Shown: positions 35,085 through 44,723, counted from the first letter of the stretch. The stretch: DNA of 64,000 bases from JAHJDO01 sp964437505 (GCA_964437505.1 CAYTGU010000003.1:42240-106239), one strand, 5' to 3'. The notes: generated from the sequence alone by a model not told the origin. Numbers and translations: made by a program.

Positions 35085-37734
35085 TTGCTCCACAGCATTT
35101 TTTGTACTTCTTTCCACTTCCGCATGGACAGGGATCGTTACGACCTGTCTTTTTGCCTTCTCTCTTGTATGGCTCTCTTGGAGCTTCTCCCTCAGGTTGA
35201 TTTGTATGCGTTTCCTGCTGTTGGGATGGGGTGAGATGGCGCATATCCTTTGCCTGTTCATGGCTAAGATGTTGAGACGAAGCATCAAAAACTTCCCTCA
35301 TATGGATTGTTTCATCTCCAACCTGAATCTTTAAAACATACTCAATGATTTCCTCTTCTATGCTCTCAATCATCTCGTAGAACATATTGAATCCTTCCCT
35401 CTTATATTCGACAAGGGGATCCTTCTGTCCGTAAGCCTGATAACCTATGCCTTCTCTAAGAGTATCCATAGCATAGAGGAGATCCTTCCACTTTGTATCT
35501 ATTACATGCAGCATTATTGCCTGCTCAGCCTGAGGTATAACCGCACTCCTCTTAGATTCATAAGCCTTCTTAATCTTGCTAACCAAGGAGTTCTTAAGCG
35601 CCTGATATTCTATTTGAACAAGGTCTGCTTCGTCCCTATTAAAAGAGATGCCTAGACTCTGTTTAAGCCAGATTGAAAGCCCGTCCAAGTCCCATTCCTC
35701 AGGATGAATGTCTTTTGGGGTATAAATAGAAAGTTTTTTCTCTGCAATTTCATTTATCATATCAGATACATAATCTTCTAACTTTTTACCTTCCAGCACC
35801 ATATCTCTTTGCTGGTAAATTACCTCTCTTTGTTTATTCATTACATCATCATACTTGAGCAGGTCTTTACGTATATCAAAATTGCGGCCTTCAACTCTCT
35901 TTTGAGCATTCTCTATTGCTTTTGTTACCATTCTATGTTCTATTGGCTGCCCATCAGGCATGCCCATTCTCTCCATAAGCCCCTTAATCCTGTCAGAACC
36001 AAAAACTCGCATAAGGTCGTCATCAAAAGACAGGTAAAATCTTGAAGAACCAGGGTCTCCCTGTCTGCCTGCCCGTCCGCGAAGCTGATTATCTATACGC
36101 CTTGACTCATGACGTTCTGTACCTAATATATGCAGCCCTCCGCAATCAGCTATCCCATCTCCTAAAACAATATCAGTTCCTCTGCCGGCCATGTTCGTTG
36201 CTATAGTTACGGCTTTTTCCTGACCAGCTCTCTCTATTATTTTTGCCTCCTTTTCATGATATTTAGCATTTAAAACTTCATGAGGAACTCCTTCTTTCCT
36301 AAGCATCTGATCTAAAACTTCTGACTTTTCTATGGATATTGTACCCACAAGCACAGGTCTTCCAAGCTTATAAAGCTCCTTAATCTCCTGTATTATGGCC
36401 TCAAATTTCTCTCTTTCTGTTTTATAAATAACGTCAGGATAATTGGTTCTCTTAAGGACTTTGTTTGGAGGTATTACAACTACCTCTAAATTATAGATCT
36501 TGTGGAATTCCACAGCTTCAGTCTCTGCTGTTCCAGTCATTCCAGCCAGTTTCTTATACATTCTGAAATAATTTTGAAATGTTACTGTTGCAAGTGTTTG
36601 GCTCTCCTGTTCTATCTTCACTCCCTCTTTTGCCTCAAGTGCCTGATGCAAGCCGTCCGAATAACGTCTTCCGGGCATAATTCGGCCAGTGAACTCATCT
36701 ACGATAATCACCTGCCCATTTTTCACCATATAGTCCTTATCCCGCTGGAAATTGCTATGTGCCTTGAGCATTTGTTCAGCATGATGCTTATATTCCATAG
36801 TCTCAAGAGTATGAAGGTCCGCTAAGCCCAGAAGTTTGGCTACTTTAATTTCCCCTTCTTCTGTGAGATAGGTAGTGTGAGCTTTTTCATCCTTTACATA
36901 GTCCCCCGTTTCCTGTTTTGTTTCCTCATTGAGTACTCCTTCTTTAAGCCGAGAAAAAATTCGTTCCAGTTTATAATATTTATCCGTTGATTCCTCAGCC
37001 GGTCCGGAAATAATTAACGGGGTACGAGCCTCATCTATTAAAATACTGTCTACCTCATCAACAATAGCATAATTGAGTTCCCTTTGAACCTTATCCTCTT
37101 TTCTTGCAGCCATGTTATCTCTTAAATAATCAAACCCAAATTCATTATTTGTTCCATAAGTAATATTTGCTCCATAAGCCTCTTGTCTCTCTGGAGGATT
37201 CATATCGTGTTGAATAAAACCTACAGACAATCCCAGAAATTTATATACCTCTCCCATCCAGGCTGCATCTCTTTTTGCCAGAAAGTCATTCACTGTTACT
37301 ATGTGAACTCCCTTACCTGAAAGCGCATTGAGATATGCAGACAGTGTCGCAACAAGCGTTTTCCCTTCTCCTGTTGACATCTCCACAATCTTTCCCTCGT
37401 GAAGCACTACCCCTCCTATAAGCTGCACATCAAAGTGCGGTCCAAACCTCCGCTGGTTTGGGTCTCCGAAAAGTTTCTCAGCAATCTGGGGGTTGGAAAA
37501 GACCCGTTTTGCAGCCTCTTTGACTACAGCAAATGCTTCAGGAAGAATATCGTCTTCAGTTTCTCCCTTTTTCAACCGCGCTCTAAACTTATCGGTTTTA
37601 GCCTGCAACTCGGAATCAGAAAGACTTTGATATCCCTCCCAAAACTGGTTTACGTCGCCTACATATTTCCACAGCTTTTTAAGCTCACGGTCATTTTTGG
37701 TGCCAAAAATCTTACGAAGAATATAGCTAAACAT
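35077..37734 (-). CDS. secA: Preprotein translocase ATPase SecA
   Basis: Motor ATPase that drives proteins through SecYEG. 885 residues, normal length. Walker A in EMSTGEGKTLVATLSAYL, VHIVTVNDFLAKRDA, DEVDSILIDEARTPLIISG, TNMAGRGTDI and QLRGRAGRQGDPGSSRF are intact, and the C-terminus ends with the zinc/SecB-binding CPCGSGKKYKKCCG. It follows tRNA-Pro and overlaps the glycosylase gene. Confidence 0.98.
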   Translation of the reverse strand: MFSYILRKIFGTKNDRELKKLWKYVGDVNQFWEGYQSLSDSELQAKTDKFRARLKKGETEDDILPEAFAVVKEAAKRVFSNPQIAEKLFGDPNQRRFGPHFDVQLIGGVVLHEGKIVEMSTGEGKTLVATLSAYLNALSGKGVHIVTVNDFLAKRDAAWMGEVYKFLGLSVGFIQHDMNPPERQEAYGANITYGTNNEFGFDYLRDNMAARKEDKVQRELNYAIVDEVDSILIDEARTPLIISGPAEESTDKYYKLERIFSRLKEGVLNEETKQETGDYVKDEKAHTTYLTEEGEIKVAKLLGLADLHTLETMEYKHHAEQMLKAHSNFQRDKDYMVKNGQVIIVDEFTGRIMPGRRYSDGLHQALEAKEGVKIEQESQTLATVTFQNYFRMYKKLAGMTGTAETEAVEFHKIYNLEVVVIPPNKVLKRTNYPDVIYKTEREKFEAIIQEIKELYKLGRPVLVGTISIEKSEVLDQMLRKEGVPHEVLNAKYHEKEAKIIERAGQEKAVTIATNMAGRGTDIVLGDGIADCGGLHILGTERHESRRIDNQLRGRAGRQGDPGSSRFYLSFDDDLMRVFGSDRIKGLMERMGMPDGQPIEHRMVTKAIENAQKRVEGRNFDIRKDLLKYDDVMNKQREVIYQQRDMVLEGKKLEDYVSDMINEIAEKKLSIYTPKDIHPEEWDLDGLSIWLKQSLGISFNRDEADLVQIEYQALKNSLVSKIKKAYESKRSAVIPQAEQAIMLHVIDTKWKDLLYAMDTLREGIGYQAYGQKDPLVEYKREGFNMFYEMIESIEEEIIEYVLKIQVGDETIHMREVFDASSQHLSHEQAKDMRHLTPSQQQETHTNQPEGEAPREPYKREGKKTGRNDPCPCGSGKKYKKCCGANV

Positions 37735-37763
37735 CTTACTCCTGTGTTAACACTTTGTTAGTT

Positions 37764-37840
37764 TGGTCGGGGCGACTGGATTCGAACCAGCGACCTCTTG
37801 AACCCCATTCAAGCGCGCTACCAAGCTGCGCCACGCCCCG
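37764..37840 (-). tRNA. tRNA-Pro (anticodon GGG)
   Basis: 77 bases. Acceptor CGGGGCG/CGCCCCG, T-arm GCTGGTTCGAATCCAGT, anticodon stem CTTGA/TCAAG with loop ATGGGGT giving GGG, which reads CCC/CCT codons. CCA is encoded. It lies between the merR-like gene and secA, only 6 bases from the former, so it is probably processed from the operon transcript. Confidence 0.95.
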
Positions 37841-37846
37841 GTTGAA

Positions 37847-38188
37847 TTATCTATTCAAAATAGCTCGTATATCAGTAAGCTCTTTCTTGACATCTTTTAT
37901 TATATTGATTAGTTCCCGGTCATGCGGCCTCTTTAATCCGTTCTTTGGCTCTTCAAGTTGTTTCTTTGCGCCATCTCTCGTATATAAATCTTCATGGAGA
38001 AGCTTTTTTATTTGAAGAATAAGGACAATATCCTTTTTCGTATAACTCCTTTTGCCGTCGCCATGCTTTTTAGGTTTTAACTGTTTAAATTCTACTTCCC
38101 AATCACGCAGAATATACGGCTCTACTTTTGTGAGTCTGCTTACCTCCCCTATTGGAAAAAAGAGTTTATCAGGTATATTGATTTCCAT
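37847..38188 (-). CDS. MerR-family transcriptional regulator
   Basis: 113 residues. N-terminal MerR winged helix-turn-helix: FFPIGEVSRLTKVEPYILRDWEVEF...KRSYTKKDIVLILQIKKLLHEDLYTRDGAKKQL, followed by a short coiled-coil. No effector domain or metal-binding cysteines. This compact type is common next to gpsA/plsY or ihf-like housekeeping genes; the target is unknown. It begins 5 bases after the gpsA stop. Confidence 0.82.
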   Translation of the reverse strand: MEINIPDKLFFPIGEVSRLTKVEPYILRDWEVEFKQLKPKKHGDGKRSYTKKDIVLILQIKKLLHEDLYTRDGAKKQLEEPKNGLKRPHDRELINIIKDVKKELTDIRAILNR

Positions 38189-38193
38189 ATTTC

Positions 38194-39189
38194 TTATTCT
38201 ATTTCCGATTTTGCATTTCTTGTCATTAGATCCATAACTGCTTTTCGCGGATCTTTATTATTAAAAAGCACTTCGTGAATCTCAGTTGTTATGGGCATAT
38301 CCACACTATGTTTTTTTGAAAGAAAGTATGCTGACTGAGTTGTTTTTACGCCTTCTGAGACCATTGACATTGAATCAAGGATTTGGCTAAGTGTCTTTCC
38401 CTTTGCAATCTGCTCGCCGACAAACCTGTTTCTGCTGTGTTTACTTGTGCAGGTTGTAATTAAATCACCTATACCACTTAAACCGGAAAAGGTGTGAGGA
38501 TTTGCTCCCATTTTTACACCAAGTCTTTTGATCTCTGCCAATCCTCTGGTAAGCAATGCAGACTTTGTGTTATCTCCAAAACCAAGACCATCAGAAATTC
38601 CAGCAGCTATAGCTATTATGTTTTTTAGGGCGCCGCCTAGTTCAACACCAGTTACATCGGAGTTTGTATATACTCTAAAATTCTCCGACATAAAAATTAT
38701 TTGAACATGTTTTGCAATATCCATATCTTTCCCGGAAACCACAACTGTAGTCGGAATCCCTCTTGCCACCTCCTCTGCATGAGACGGACCTGAGAGGACA
38801 ACAATATTGGTATTAGTTGTCTCTTCTGCGATTATCTCTGACATTCTTTTTAATGTTTTATTCTCAATGCCTTTTGCAACACTTAGTTTTACAACTCCTT
38901 CTGGAACATGAGAACTTTTGGCAACCTTTCTCATCACATGGGAAGGCACAGCATAAACTATTAAAAAGGCCTCTGATATAGCTTCGTCTATTTTGGATGT
39001 TATATGAATTTCAGCAGGTATGTCTATTCCCGGCAGAAACTTTGGATTCTTTCTCTGTTTAATGAGAACTTCCGCATAATCAGGAAATGCCTCCCATAAA
39101 GAAACATGGAACCCCTTTTTATGAAGATGAATAGCTAATGTTGTTCCCCATCCGCCAGCTCCAAGCACACAGATTTTTTTATTATTCAT
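38194..39189 (-). CDS. gpsA: Glycerol-3-phosphate dehydrogenase [NAD(P)+]
   Basis: Reduces dihydroxyacetone phosphate to sn-glycerol-3-phosphate for phospholipids. 331 residues: N-terminal Rossmann GAGGWGTTLA, VLSGPSHAEEVARGIPTTVV, ELGGALKNIIAIAAGISDGLGFGDNTKSALLTRGLAEI and GLSGIGDLITTCTSKHSRNR, the substrate and catalytic motifs. Adjacent plsY uses its product. Confidence 0.96.
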   Translation of the reverse strand: MNNKKICVLGAGGWGTTLAIHLHKKGFHVSLWEAFPDYAEVLIKQRKNPKFLPGIDIPAEIHITSKIDEAISEAFLIVYAVPSHVMRKVAKSSHVPEGVVKLSVAKGIENKTLKRMSEIIAEETTNTNIVVLSGPSHAEEVARGIPTTVVVSGKDMDIAKHVQIIFMSENFRVYTNSDVTGVELGGALKNIIAIAAGISDGLGFGDNTKSALLTRGLAEIKRLGVKMGANPHTFSGLSGIGDLITTCTSKHSRNRFVGEQIAKGKTLSQILDSMSMVSEGVKTTQSAYFLSKKHSVDMPITTEIHEVLFNNKDPRKAVMDLMTRNAKSEIE

Positions 39190-39210
39190 AATGGAAATAC
39201 TAGCAAAGCC

Positions 39211-39867
39211 CTATGTTTTATGCAAGTTTTTTACTTTTCTGCCAATCTTGTTTTCCGTTCCATGCAAAAGTCTTTCTATGTTGCCTTTGTGTCTTATAAC
39301 AACAAACACGGCTGCAATTATTCCAAAAACAAGATTTCCGATTTTGAAATTAAAAACACCTATGAAAACAGGCAGGCTTACTGCAGCTACTATAGAGGAG
39401 AGCGAGACATATCGTGTAATTAAAGCACATATTCCCCATACTGCAATGCATAATAATATAGCTATTGGCGATATGGCGAGAAATACACCTGCGCTTGTCG
39501 CAACTCCTTTGCCTCCTTTAAAATCTAAAAATATAGTCCAGTTATGACCGACTATTGAACTTGTTCCCGCTATTATCTGAAACAAGTTATAAAACTGATC
39601 TGAACAACCTCTATGAAAAAATGAGGCTATTATACTTGCGCAAATTAGGCCTTTAGCAATATCAATAATCAATGTTATTATTCCGGGGATAATTCCAAGC
39701 ACTCTAAATACATTAGTTGCTCCCACATTTCCGCTGCCAAACTCTCTAACATCAATCTTCTTTGTCAATTTACCAATTATAAAACCTGTTGGAATTGCTC
39801 CTAAAAGATAACTCACTGCAATCATTGCCAGGATTTTTAATATAAGAGATAATATCTCAATTGTCAT
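39211..39867 (-). CDS. plsY: Glycerol-3-phosphate acyltransferase PlsY
   Basis: Inner-membrane enzyme that acylates glycerol-3-phosphate from acyl-phosphate, the first step of phospholipid synthesis. 218 residues, about six TM segments; motifs SYLLGAIPTGFIIG, EFGSGNVGATNVFRVLG, GHNWTIFLDFKGGKGVATSAGVFL and HKGNIERLLHGTE. Starts in ATGA overlap with der and is followed by gpsA. Confidence 0.96.
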   Translation of the reverse strand: MTIEILSLILKILAMIAVSYLLGAIPTGFIIGKLTKKIDVREFGSGNVGATNVFRVLGIIPGIITLIIDIAKGLICASIIASFFHRGCSDQFYNLFQIIAGTSSIVGHNWTIFLDFKGGKGVATSAGVFLAISPIAILLCIAVWGICALITRYVSLSSIVAAVSLPVFIGVFNFKIGNLVFGIIAAVFVVIRHKGNIERLLHGTENKIGRKVKNLHKT

Positions 39868-41186
39868 TTTGTTTCCTTTATTTTAAATCTTATTGGAACA
39901 CCTTCAAATCCAAAATCATTATACAGATTATTTTTCAGATAGTTTAGATAGTCTGCCATAATCAACTTTCTATTATTAACAAACAAAGCAAATGTAGGCG
40001 GACAGGTTGATACTTGAGTTATATATTTTATTTTCAGTTGTTTGCCGGATGCGGAAGAGAATGGCCTCTTTTTTTTCGCATTTTCCAACATCTTGTTAAG
40101 CACTGCAGTATTTATACGTTCTGTATAATATTTATGTACATTAAATGTCATATCCATGACTGTAAATATCTTTTCTTTTTTCAGTGCAGATATGAAAACG
40201 ACTGGTGCAAAATTAAGAAACTTTAAACTAGCTTTAAACTGTTTGAGACATATCCCCCTATCAATACCCAGTTTTTTCGATAGATCTGATTTATTAATTG
40301 CTATTATTAAGCCCTTTCCCTGTTCACAGATAAAAGAGGCTATTTTTTTATCCTCCCGCGTTGGTCCTTTGGTTATATCTACAATTAAAATAGCTATATC
40401 GGATAGTTGTATAGCCTTCTGTGCTCTCATTACACTGTATCGCTCAATATCTGTCTTTAGTTTGCTTCTCGCTCTAATACCTGCTGTGTCAACTAACACA
40501 AAACTTGTATTTTTGTACTGTAGAAAGCTATCTACAGCATCCCTTGTTGTACCCGGTTTGTCATCTACTATAAGTCTCTTATCGCCCAGTATTGCATTTA
40601 CATAGGAGGATTTTCCAACATTTGGACCTCCAACAATAGCTATTCTTATCTCATCAGATGATGTTACCTCGTTTCCATCAGAAAAACCCTCTGTTACCTT
40701 ATCTAATAAAGTATTAATATTTAAACCATGAGATGCTGAAATTGGCAAAAGTTCATCAGTTCCAAATTGATAAAAATCATAAATATCATTGGTCTTCGCT
40801 TCAGTGTCTACCTTATTAACAACCACAATATATTTCTTATCTGTTCTTCGAATTTTATCTATGATCTCCTTATCTACCGGAAGAATACCTGCCTTGGCAT
40901 CAACCATGAAAATTATAAAATCTGCCTGAACAATAGCTATATCAACTTGCGCTCTAATCTGCGCAGTTATATTATCCAAGCTCTCAAAATCCAGGCCTCC
41001 AGTATCTATAATCTCAAAACTTTTGCCTCCCCAAACACCAGTTCCGTAGACTCTGTCTCGTGTTAGTCCGGAAAAAGAGTCTACTATACTTTTTCTTTGT
41101 CCAATTATCCGATTGAAAAGCGTTGATTTGCCAACATTGGGACGACCTAGAATTGCCACAATAGGGTTATGCTTTTCTCGCACCAT
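39864..41186 (-). CDS. der: Ribosome biogenesis GTPase Der (EngA)
   Basis: Double GTPase needed for 50S assembly. 440 residues with two G domains: GRPNVGKST near 14, DTGGLD, NKVD; then GGPNVGKSS near 186, DTAGI, NKSDL; and a C-terminal KH-like domain ending GVPIRFKIKE. Start overlaps the pgsA 3' end by 20 bases. Confidence 0.96.
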   Translation of the reverse strand: MVREKHNPIVAILGRPNVGKSTLFNRIIGQRKSIVDSFSGLTRDRVYGTGVWGGKSFEIIDTGGLDFESLDNITAQIRAQVDIAIVQADFIIFMVDAKAGILPVDKEIIDKIRRTDKKYIVVVNKVDTEAKTNDIYDFYQFGTDELLPISASHGLNINTLLDKVTEGFSDGNEVTSSDEIRIAIVGGPNVGKSSYVNAILGDKRLIVDDKPGTTRDAVDSFLQYKNTSFVLVDTAGIRARSKLKTDIERYSVMRAQKAIQLSDIAILIVDITKGPTREDKKIASFICEQGKGLIIAINKSDLSKKLGIDRGICLKQFKASLKFLNFAPVVFISALKKEKIFTVMDMTFNVHKYYTERINTAVLNKMLENAKKKRPFSSASGKQLKIKYITQVSTCPPTFALFVNNRKLIMADYLNYLKNNLYNDFGFEGVPIRFKIKETK

Positions 41187-41703
41187 TTAAGAGCTTCACT
41201 CCATATATGATATAATTAATCCCTGATATTACCGTAAAGACAACTGTCGTCCATACAATAAAAAACACTGAAGGAACTCTTATATTTAACAAAGCATAAA
41301 TAACTGTAAGAATTTGCAAAAAAGTAGTGCACTTGCTTGTTTTTGAAGGCTTGGGCTCAAGACTTCCTAAAACAACGCAAAGTAGAAAAAACCCGGATAC
41401 GATAACTATATCACGCGCAATGACTATGATGGTAAGAAAAACGGGAATGCTCTTATCCAGCGTTAGTATGATAAAAGCTGTTATAAGAAGTATCTTATCT
41501 GCTATTGGATCAACGTGTTTGCCGAATTTAGACACTTGATCTCTCTTGCGGGCAATTAAACCATCTATGGCATCTGTTATACCCGCAATAAAAAATATGC
41601 CTAGAGCCATGAGCCTGGTTTCTGGTGTTCCTTTGTGTAGAAAAACAGCAAAGACAGGGACCAGTAATATCCTAAAAATAGTCAAAAGATTTGCTGTATT
41701 CAT
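41167..41703 (-). CDS. pgsA: CDP-diacylglycerol-glycerol-3-phosphate phosphatidyltransferase
   Basis: Makes phosphatidylglycerol phosphate in the inner membrane. 178 residues with several TM segments and the complete CDP-alcohol phosphotransferase motif: D-x2-D-G-x2-A-R, here DAIDGLIAR, then G-x3-D-x3-D, here GKHVDPIAD. First gene of the run pgsA-der-plsY-gpsA, three of which serve phospholipid synthesis. Confidence 0.94.
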   Translation of the reverse strand: MNTANLLTIFRILLVPVFAVFLHKGTPETRLMALGIFFIAGITDAIDGLIARKRDQVSKFGKHVDPIADKILLITAFIILTLDKSIPVFLTIIVIARDIVIVSGFFLLCVVLGSLEPKPSKTSKCTTFLQILTVIYALLNIRVPSVFFIVWTTVVFTVISGINYIIYGVKLLNGARKA

Positions 41704-41745
41704 GAATAAAACCCTTATAACAATAAGAAATAATAGAAGGTTAGC

Positions 41746-42681
41746 TTACTGAACCTTTGTCCCGCATTTCGGACAAAACTTAGTTCCCGGCTTAAGAGAT
41801 GTGCCACATTTTGAACATGTTATGCCCTGAAGTTTCTTTCCGCATTCAGGACAGAATGCAGCGCCAGGAGATACTTCTGCGCCACAGTATGGACATTCCT
41901 CAAGAGCAGCCTGTGGAATTACTGCGCCACAACTCGGACAGAATTTTGTTCCTTCCTTGACCTTGGTTCCGCATTTAGGACAACTAACCATCACAGTGTC
42001 GGCATCCAGCAAATTCTGGCAACGCGCCTGAACCTTTACAACAATATCATCAATTGCCTTTTGTGTTGCATCTCCCATGGGAGTCTTCTTAAAACCGCCA
42101 AAATTCACTCCAAGACTTTTTGCGCCAGGCAAAGGTATAGCAGCTCCCAGGCTTAACCCCCTTCTTTTTGCCTCTCCTCTAAACCTGAGTGTCTGCATTT
42201 CTGAAGTCTCAGCATTTACAATCTTTATTATTCCAGCAACTATTGCAGTTTTAGTTTTTGCTCCAATTGAATATCCTCCAAAACTTAATCCTCCACCCAT
42301 GCCCTTCTGTGAATATTCAAATACTGTAATCACTCCATTAAGAATTATCTGCGCTCCTTTAATCTTTCCAATTTTTGCCCTTGTTTTTTTGCTTACTCTC
42401 CCACTTGCCCCAAGGTCCTGCTCACTAATTATATCCTTTACATCCATTCTGCTCATAACAGAAAACTGCCCGGTCTCTGTTAATGCGCTTTCCAGCATAT
42501 CAGCCATTCCAGTTCCCATACTCAATTCAGATTTTCTCCAATAAGCAGTTCCAGGAGCGTCTTTTGCGGTAAATTTACTTACAGCCACACGCACCTTTTC
42601 CGCATATATAGGGCTTGAAAACGAGACAACAGTAAATAATAAAGCTAAGACAACAACCAACGACTTCTTGACACACTTCAT
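41746..42681 (-). CDS. Exported CsgG-like protein with three C-terminal zinc ribbons
   Basis: 311 residues. Signal peptide (LVVVLALLFTVVSFSSPIYA, cut near 27). Residues about 30-225 resemble the CsgG/curli-assembly-type fold (VRVAVSKFTAKDA, FSVMSRMDVKDIISEQ, GAQIILNGVITVFEY). The tail holds three zinc ribbons, each CxxCG-(10 or so)-CPxCG, at about 234-252, 263-281 and 289-307. Such ribbons are normally cytoplasmic, so their presence after a signal peptide is odd. No lipobox Cys is seen. Function unknown. Good RBS AAGGAGG. Confidence 0.8.
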   Translation of the reverse strand: MKCVKKSLVVVLALLFTVVSFSSPIYAEKVRVAVSKFTAKDAPGTAYWRKSELSMGTGMADMLESALTETGQFSVMSRMDVKDIISEQDLGASGRVSKKTRAKIGKIKGAQIILNGVITVFEYSQKGMGGGLSFGGYSIGAKTKTAIVAGIIKIVNAETSEMQTLRFRGEAKRRGLSLGAAIPLPGAKSLGVNFGGFKKTPMGDATQKAIDDIVVKVQARCQNLLDADTVMVSCPKCGTKVKEGTKFCPSCGAVIPQAALEECPYCGAEVSPGAAFCPECGKKLQGITCSKCGTSLKPGTKFCPKCGTKVQ

Positions 42682-42722
42682 ACCTAAAATCCTCCTTTTT
42701 TAACTATTAATATTATAGATTA

Positions 42723-42752
42723 TATATAACATTGCATTATGATTTTTGTCAA
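42723..42752 (-). promoter_or_regulatory. Possible promoter for the CsgG-like gene
   Basis: Minus strand TTGACA (42752-42747), 18-base spacer, TATATA (42728-42723). The -10 matches at four of six bases in an A+T-rich context. Confidence 0.4.
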
Positions 42753-42826
42753 GCTCCTGTGCTGCAAGACAAAATAATTGACTATGGATACTTCTTATGA
42801 TAGTTTTGAGTTAAAGAACTAAATAG

Positions 42827-42910
42827 TGCCGGGAGCGAGATTTGAACTCGCACAGGATTTCTCCCACTAGCCCCTCAAGCTAGCGTGTCTGCCAGTTTCA
42901 CCATCCCGGC
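42827..42910 (-). tRNA. tRNA-Leu (anticodon GAG)
   Basis: 84 bases with the long variable arm of a class II tRNA. Acceptor GCCGGGA/TCCCGGC, T-arm GCGAGTTCAAATCTCGC, anticodon stem CTAGC/GCTAG with loop TTGAGGG giving GAG. The 3' CCA is not encoded (the genome has CTA after the discriminator A), unlike the other two tRNAs in the window. Confidence 0.95.
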
Positions 42911-42979
42911 GGAAACATCTTGAACTTCTGTGCATAATAGCAAATTTTGATTTGATGTCAAAAAGAATTCAGGTAATTT

Positions 42980-43621
42980 ATGCTTAAGGTTAATGAAATT
43001 TTTAAAAGCATTCAGGGCGAGGGAAGCTTTGTCGGTAAACTGTGCAGTTTCGTAAGGCTTACAGGTTGTAATCTCAGATGCAGCTATTGTGATACAAAGT
43101 ATGCTTACAAAAAAGGGGATGATTTATCCATAGAAGAAATAACACAAAGAGTAAAGACCTTGGGTCAGAATCTGGTGGAAATTACAGGAGGGGAACCTCT
43201 CCTGCAAAAAGAAACCTTTGAGTTGATTGACACCCTGATCAAGCGAAAATATATTGTCTTAATTGAAACAAATGGCACTATTAGTATTAAAAATATAAAT
43301 CAACACGCAATAATAATACTTGATTTGAAATGCCCCGGAAGCAAAATGAGCGCCAATACACAGTGGAAAAACATCGAATATTTAAAGAAAAAAGATGAGA
43401 TTAAGTTTGTGATAGGCGACAAAAAGGATTACAATTGGGCAAAGAACGTAACGACAAAATATAACCTCACTCAACGAGTAAGTCATGTTCATTTTTCACC
43501 TGTTTATGGTAAACTAGTTCCAAAAGAACTCGCTGAATGGATCTGCCATGATAATCTGGGCGTTAGAATGCAGATTCAGATTCATAAATATATATGGGGG
43601 CCAGATGCGAGAGGTGTTTAG
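42980..43621 (+). CDS. queE: 7-carboxy-7-deazaguanine synthase
   Basis: Radical SAM enzyme that makes the 7-deazaguanine ring in queuosine synthesis. 213 residues; cluster Cys C30-x3-C34-x2-C37 (CNLRCSYCD), the N-terminal IFKSIQGEGSFVGKLCSFVRLTG is diagnostic, and ITGGEPLLQ follows. The next gene, queC, starts directly after its stop. Confidence 0.95.
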   Translation: MLKVNEIFKSIQGEGSFVGKLCSFVRLTGCNLRCSYCDTKYAYKKGDDLSIEEITQRVKTLGQNLVEITGGEPLLQKETFELIDTLIKRKYIVLIETNGTISIKNINQHAIIILDLKCPGSKMSANTQWKNIEYLKKKDEIKFVIGDKKDYNWAKNVTTKYNLTQRVSHVHFSPVYGKLVPKELAEWICHDNLGVRMQIQIHKYIWGPDARGV

Positions 43622-44293
43622 ATGAAAAAGGCTATAGTTCTAAGTAGTGGAGGGATTGATTCAACAACTTCAATGGCTATTGCTAAAGCAGAAAACTACG
43701 AGTTGTATTCATTAACTCTTGATTATGGGCAACGTCACAAGATCGAGATTAAAAGCGCTAAAAAAGTTGCTGATTTTTTCCGCGTTAAAGAACACAAAAT
43801 TATAGTAATAGGTCTCGGGGAAATTGGTGGATCAGCATTAACGGATAATATAGATGTTCCAACAGATAACATCTCAGACGAAATACCTGTTACTTATGTT
43901 CCGGCGAGAAATACTATATTCCTTTCCATTGCTTTGGCATGGGCGGAGGTTGTTGGCTCAAATGATATATTTATCGGAGCAAATATAGTTGACTATAGTG
44001 GTTATCCGGACTGTAGACCAGAGTACTTAAAGGCATTTGAAAAGCTAGCAAATCTCGGAACTAAAGCTGGCATTAAAGGAAAAAAAATAAAGATTCATGC
44101 GCCTTTACTCAGAATGTCTAAAGCAGAAATTATAAAAAAAGGCATTGAATTAGGAATTGATTATTCCATAACATGGAGCTGTTATAATCCACGTATTGGC
44201 GATAAAGCGTGTGGGAAATGCGACAGCTGTAAATTTAGATTAAAGGGATTCAGGGAAGCTGGTTATAAAGACCCTGTACAATATTCCACATAG
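43622..44293 (+). CDS. queC: 7-cyano-7-deazaguanine (preQ0) synthase
   Basis: ATP-dependent conversion of carboxy-deazaguanine to preQ0. 223 residues: PP-loop SSGGIDSTT near 8-16, TYVPARNTIFLSIALAWAE, GANIVDYSGYPDCRPEYL and the zinc cysteines in SWSCYNP...KACGKCDSCKFRLKGF. Middle gene of queE-queC-queF. Confidence 0.96.
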   Translation: MKKAIVLSSGGIDSTTSMAIAKAENYELYSLTLDYGQRHKIEIKSAKKVADFFRVKEHKIIVIGLGEIGGSALTDNIDVPTDNISDEIPVTYVPARNTIFLSIALAWAEVVGSNDIFIGANIVDYSGYPDCRPEYLKAFEKLANLGTKAGIKGKKIKIHAPLLRMSKAEIIKKGIELGIDYSITWSCYNPRIGDKACGKCDSCKFRLKGFREAGYKDPVQYST

Positions 44294-44303
44294 GAGGAAA
44301 CAA

Positions 44304-44723
44304 ATGCCTAAAGAACACATAGATAATTTAACAATACTTGGTATAAGCAAAATAAAATATCCCACTTCTCCAGACAAAGCAAAACTGGAAACATTCGAAA
44401 ATAAACATTCTAACAGAAATTATTGGATTAGCTTTGACTGTCCTGAGTTTACATCAATATGTCCTGTTACCAGCCAGCCGGATTTTGGCATAATAACAAT
44501 CCGCTATATACCTGATAAAAAATGCGTGGAAAGCAAATCCCTGAAATTATATTTATTCTCCTTCAGAAACTTTGCTACATTTCACGAAGAGGCTGTTAAC
44601 AGAATTCTTGATGATGTTGTAAAAGCATGTAATCCAAGAAAAGCTCTAGTTACAGGAGAGTTCCTTCCCCGCGGCGGAATCAGCATCAGTGTAGAAGCAA
44701 GCTACCCTGAAGAATCAAGTTAG
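44304..44723 (+). CDS. queF: NADPH-dependent preQ0 reductase
   Basis: Reduces the nitrile preQ0 to preQ1, the substrate of Tgt. 139 residues, the short (YkvM-type) form. Catalytic Cys53 and Asp60 are visible in SICPVTSQPDFG; the T-fold pattern FRNFATFHEE and EFLPRGGISISVEASYP complete the family. RBS AGGAGG. queD and folE are not in this window. Confidence 0.95.
   Translation: MPKEHIDNLTILGISKIKYPTSPDKAKLETFENKHSNRNYWISFDCPEFTSICPVTSQPDFGIITIRYIPDKKCVESKSLKLYLFSFRNFATFHEEAVNRILDDVVKACNPRKALVTGEFLPRGGISISVEASYPEESS

Noticed and set aside
35085..35288. Longer start for the uracil-DNA glycosylase
   Set aside because: The extension lies wholly inside secA in another frame and is not similar to the family; the ATG at 35084 fits.
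42911..42979. preQ1 riboswitch before queE
   Set aside because: The short gap lacks the H-type pseudoknot pattern with its A-rich tail; no such structure was seen before tgt either.
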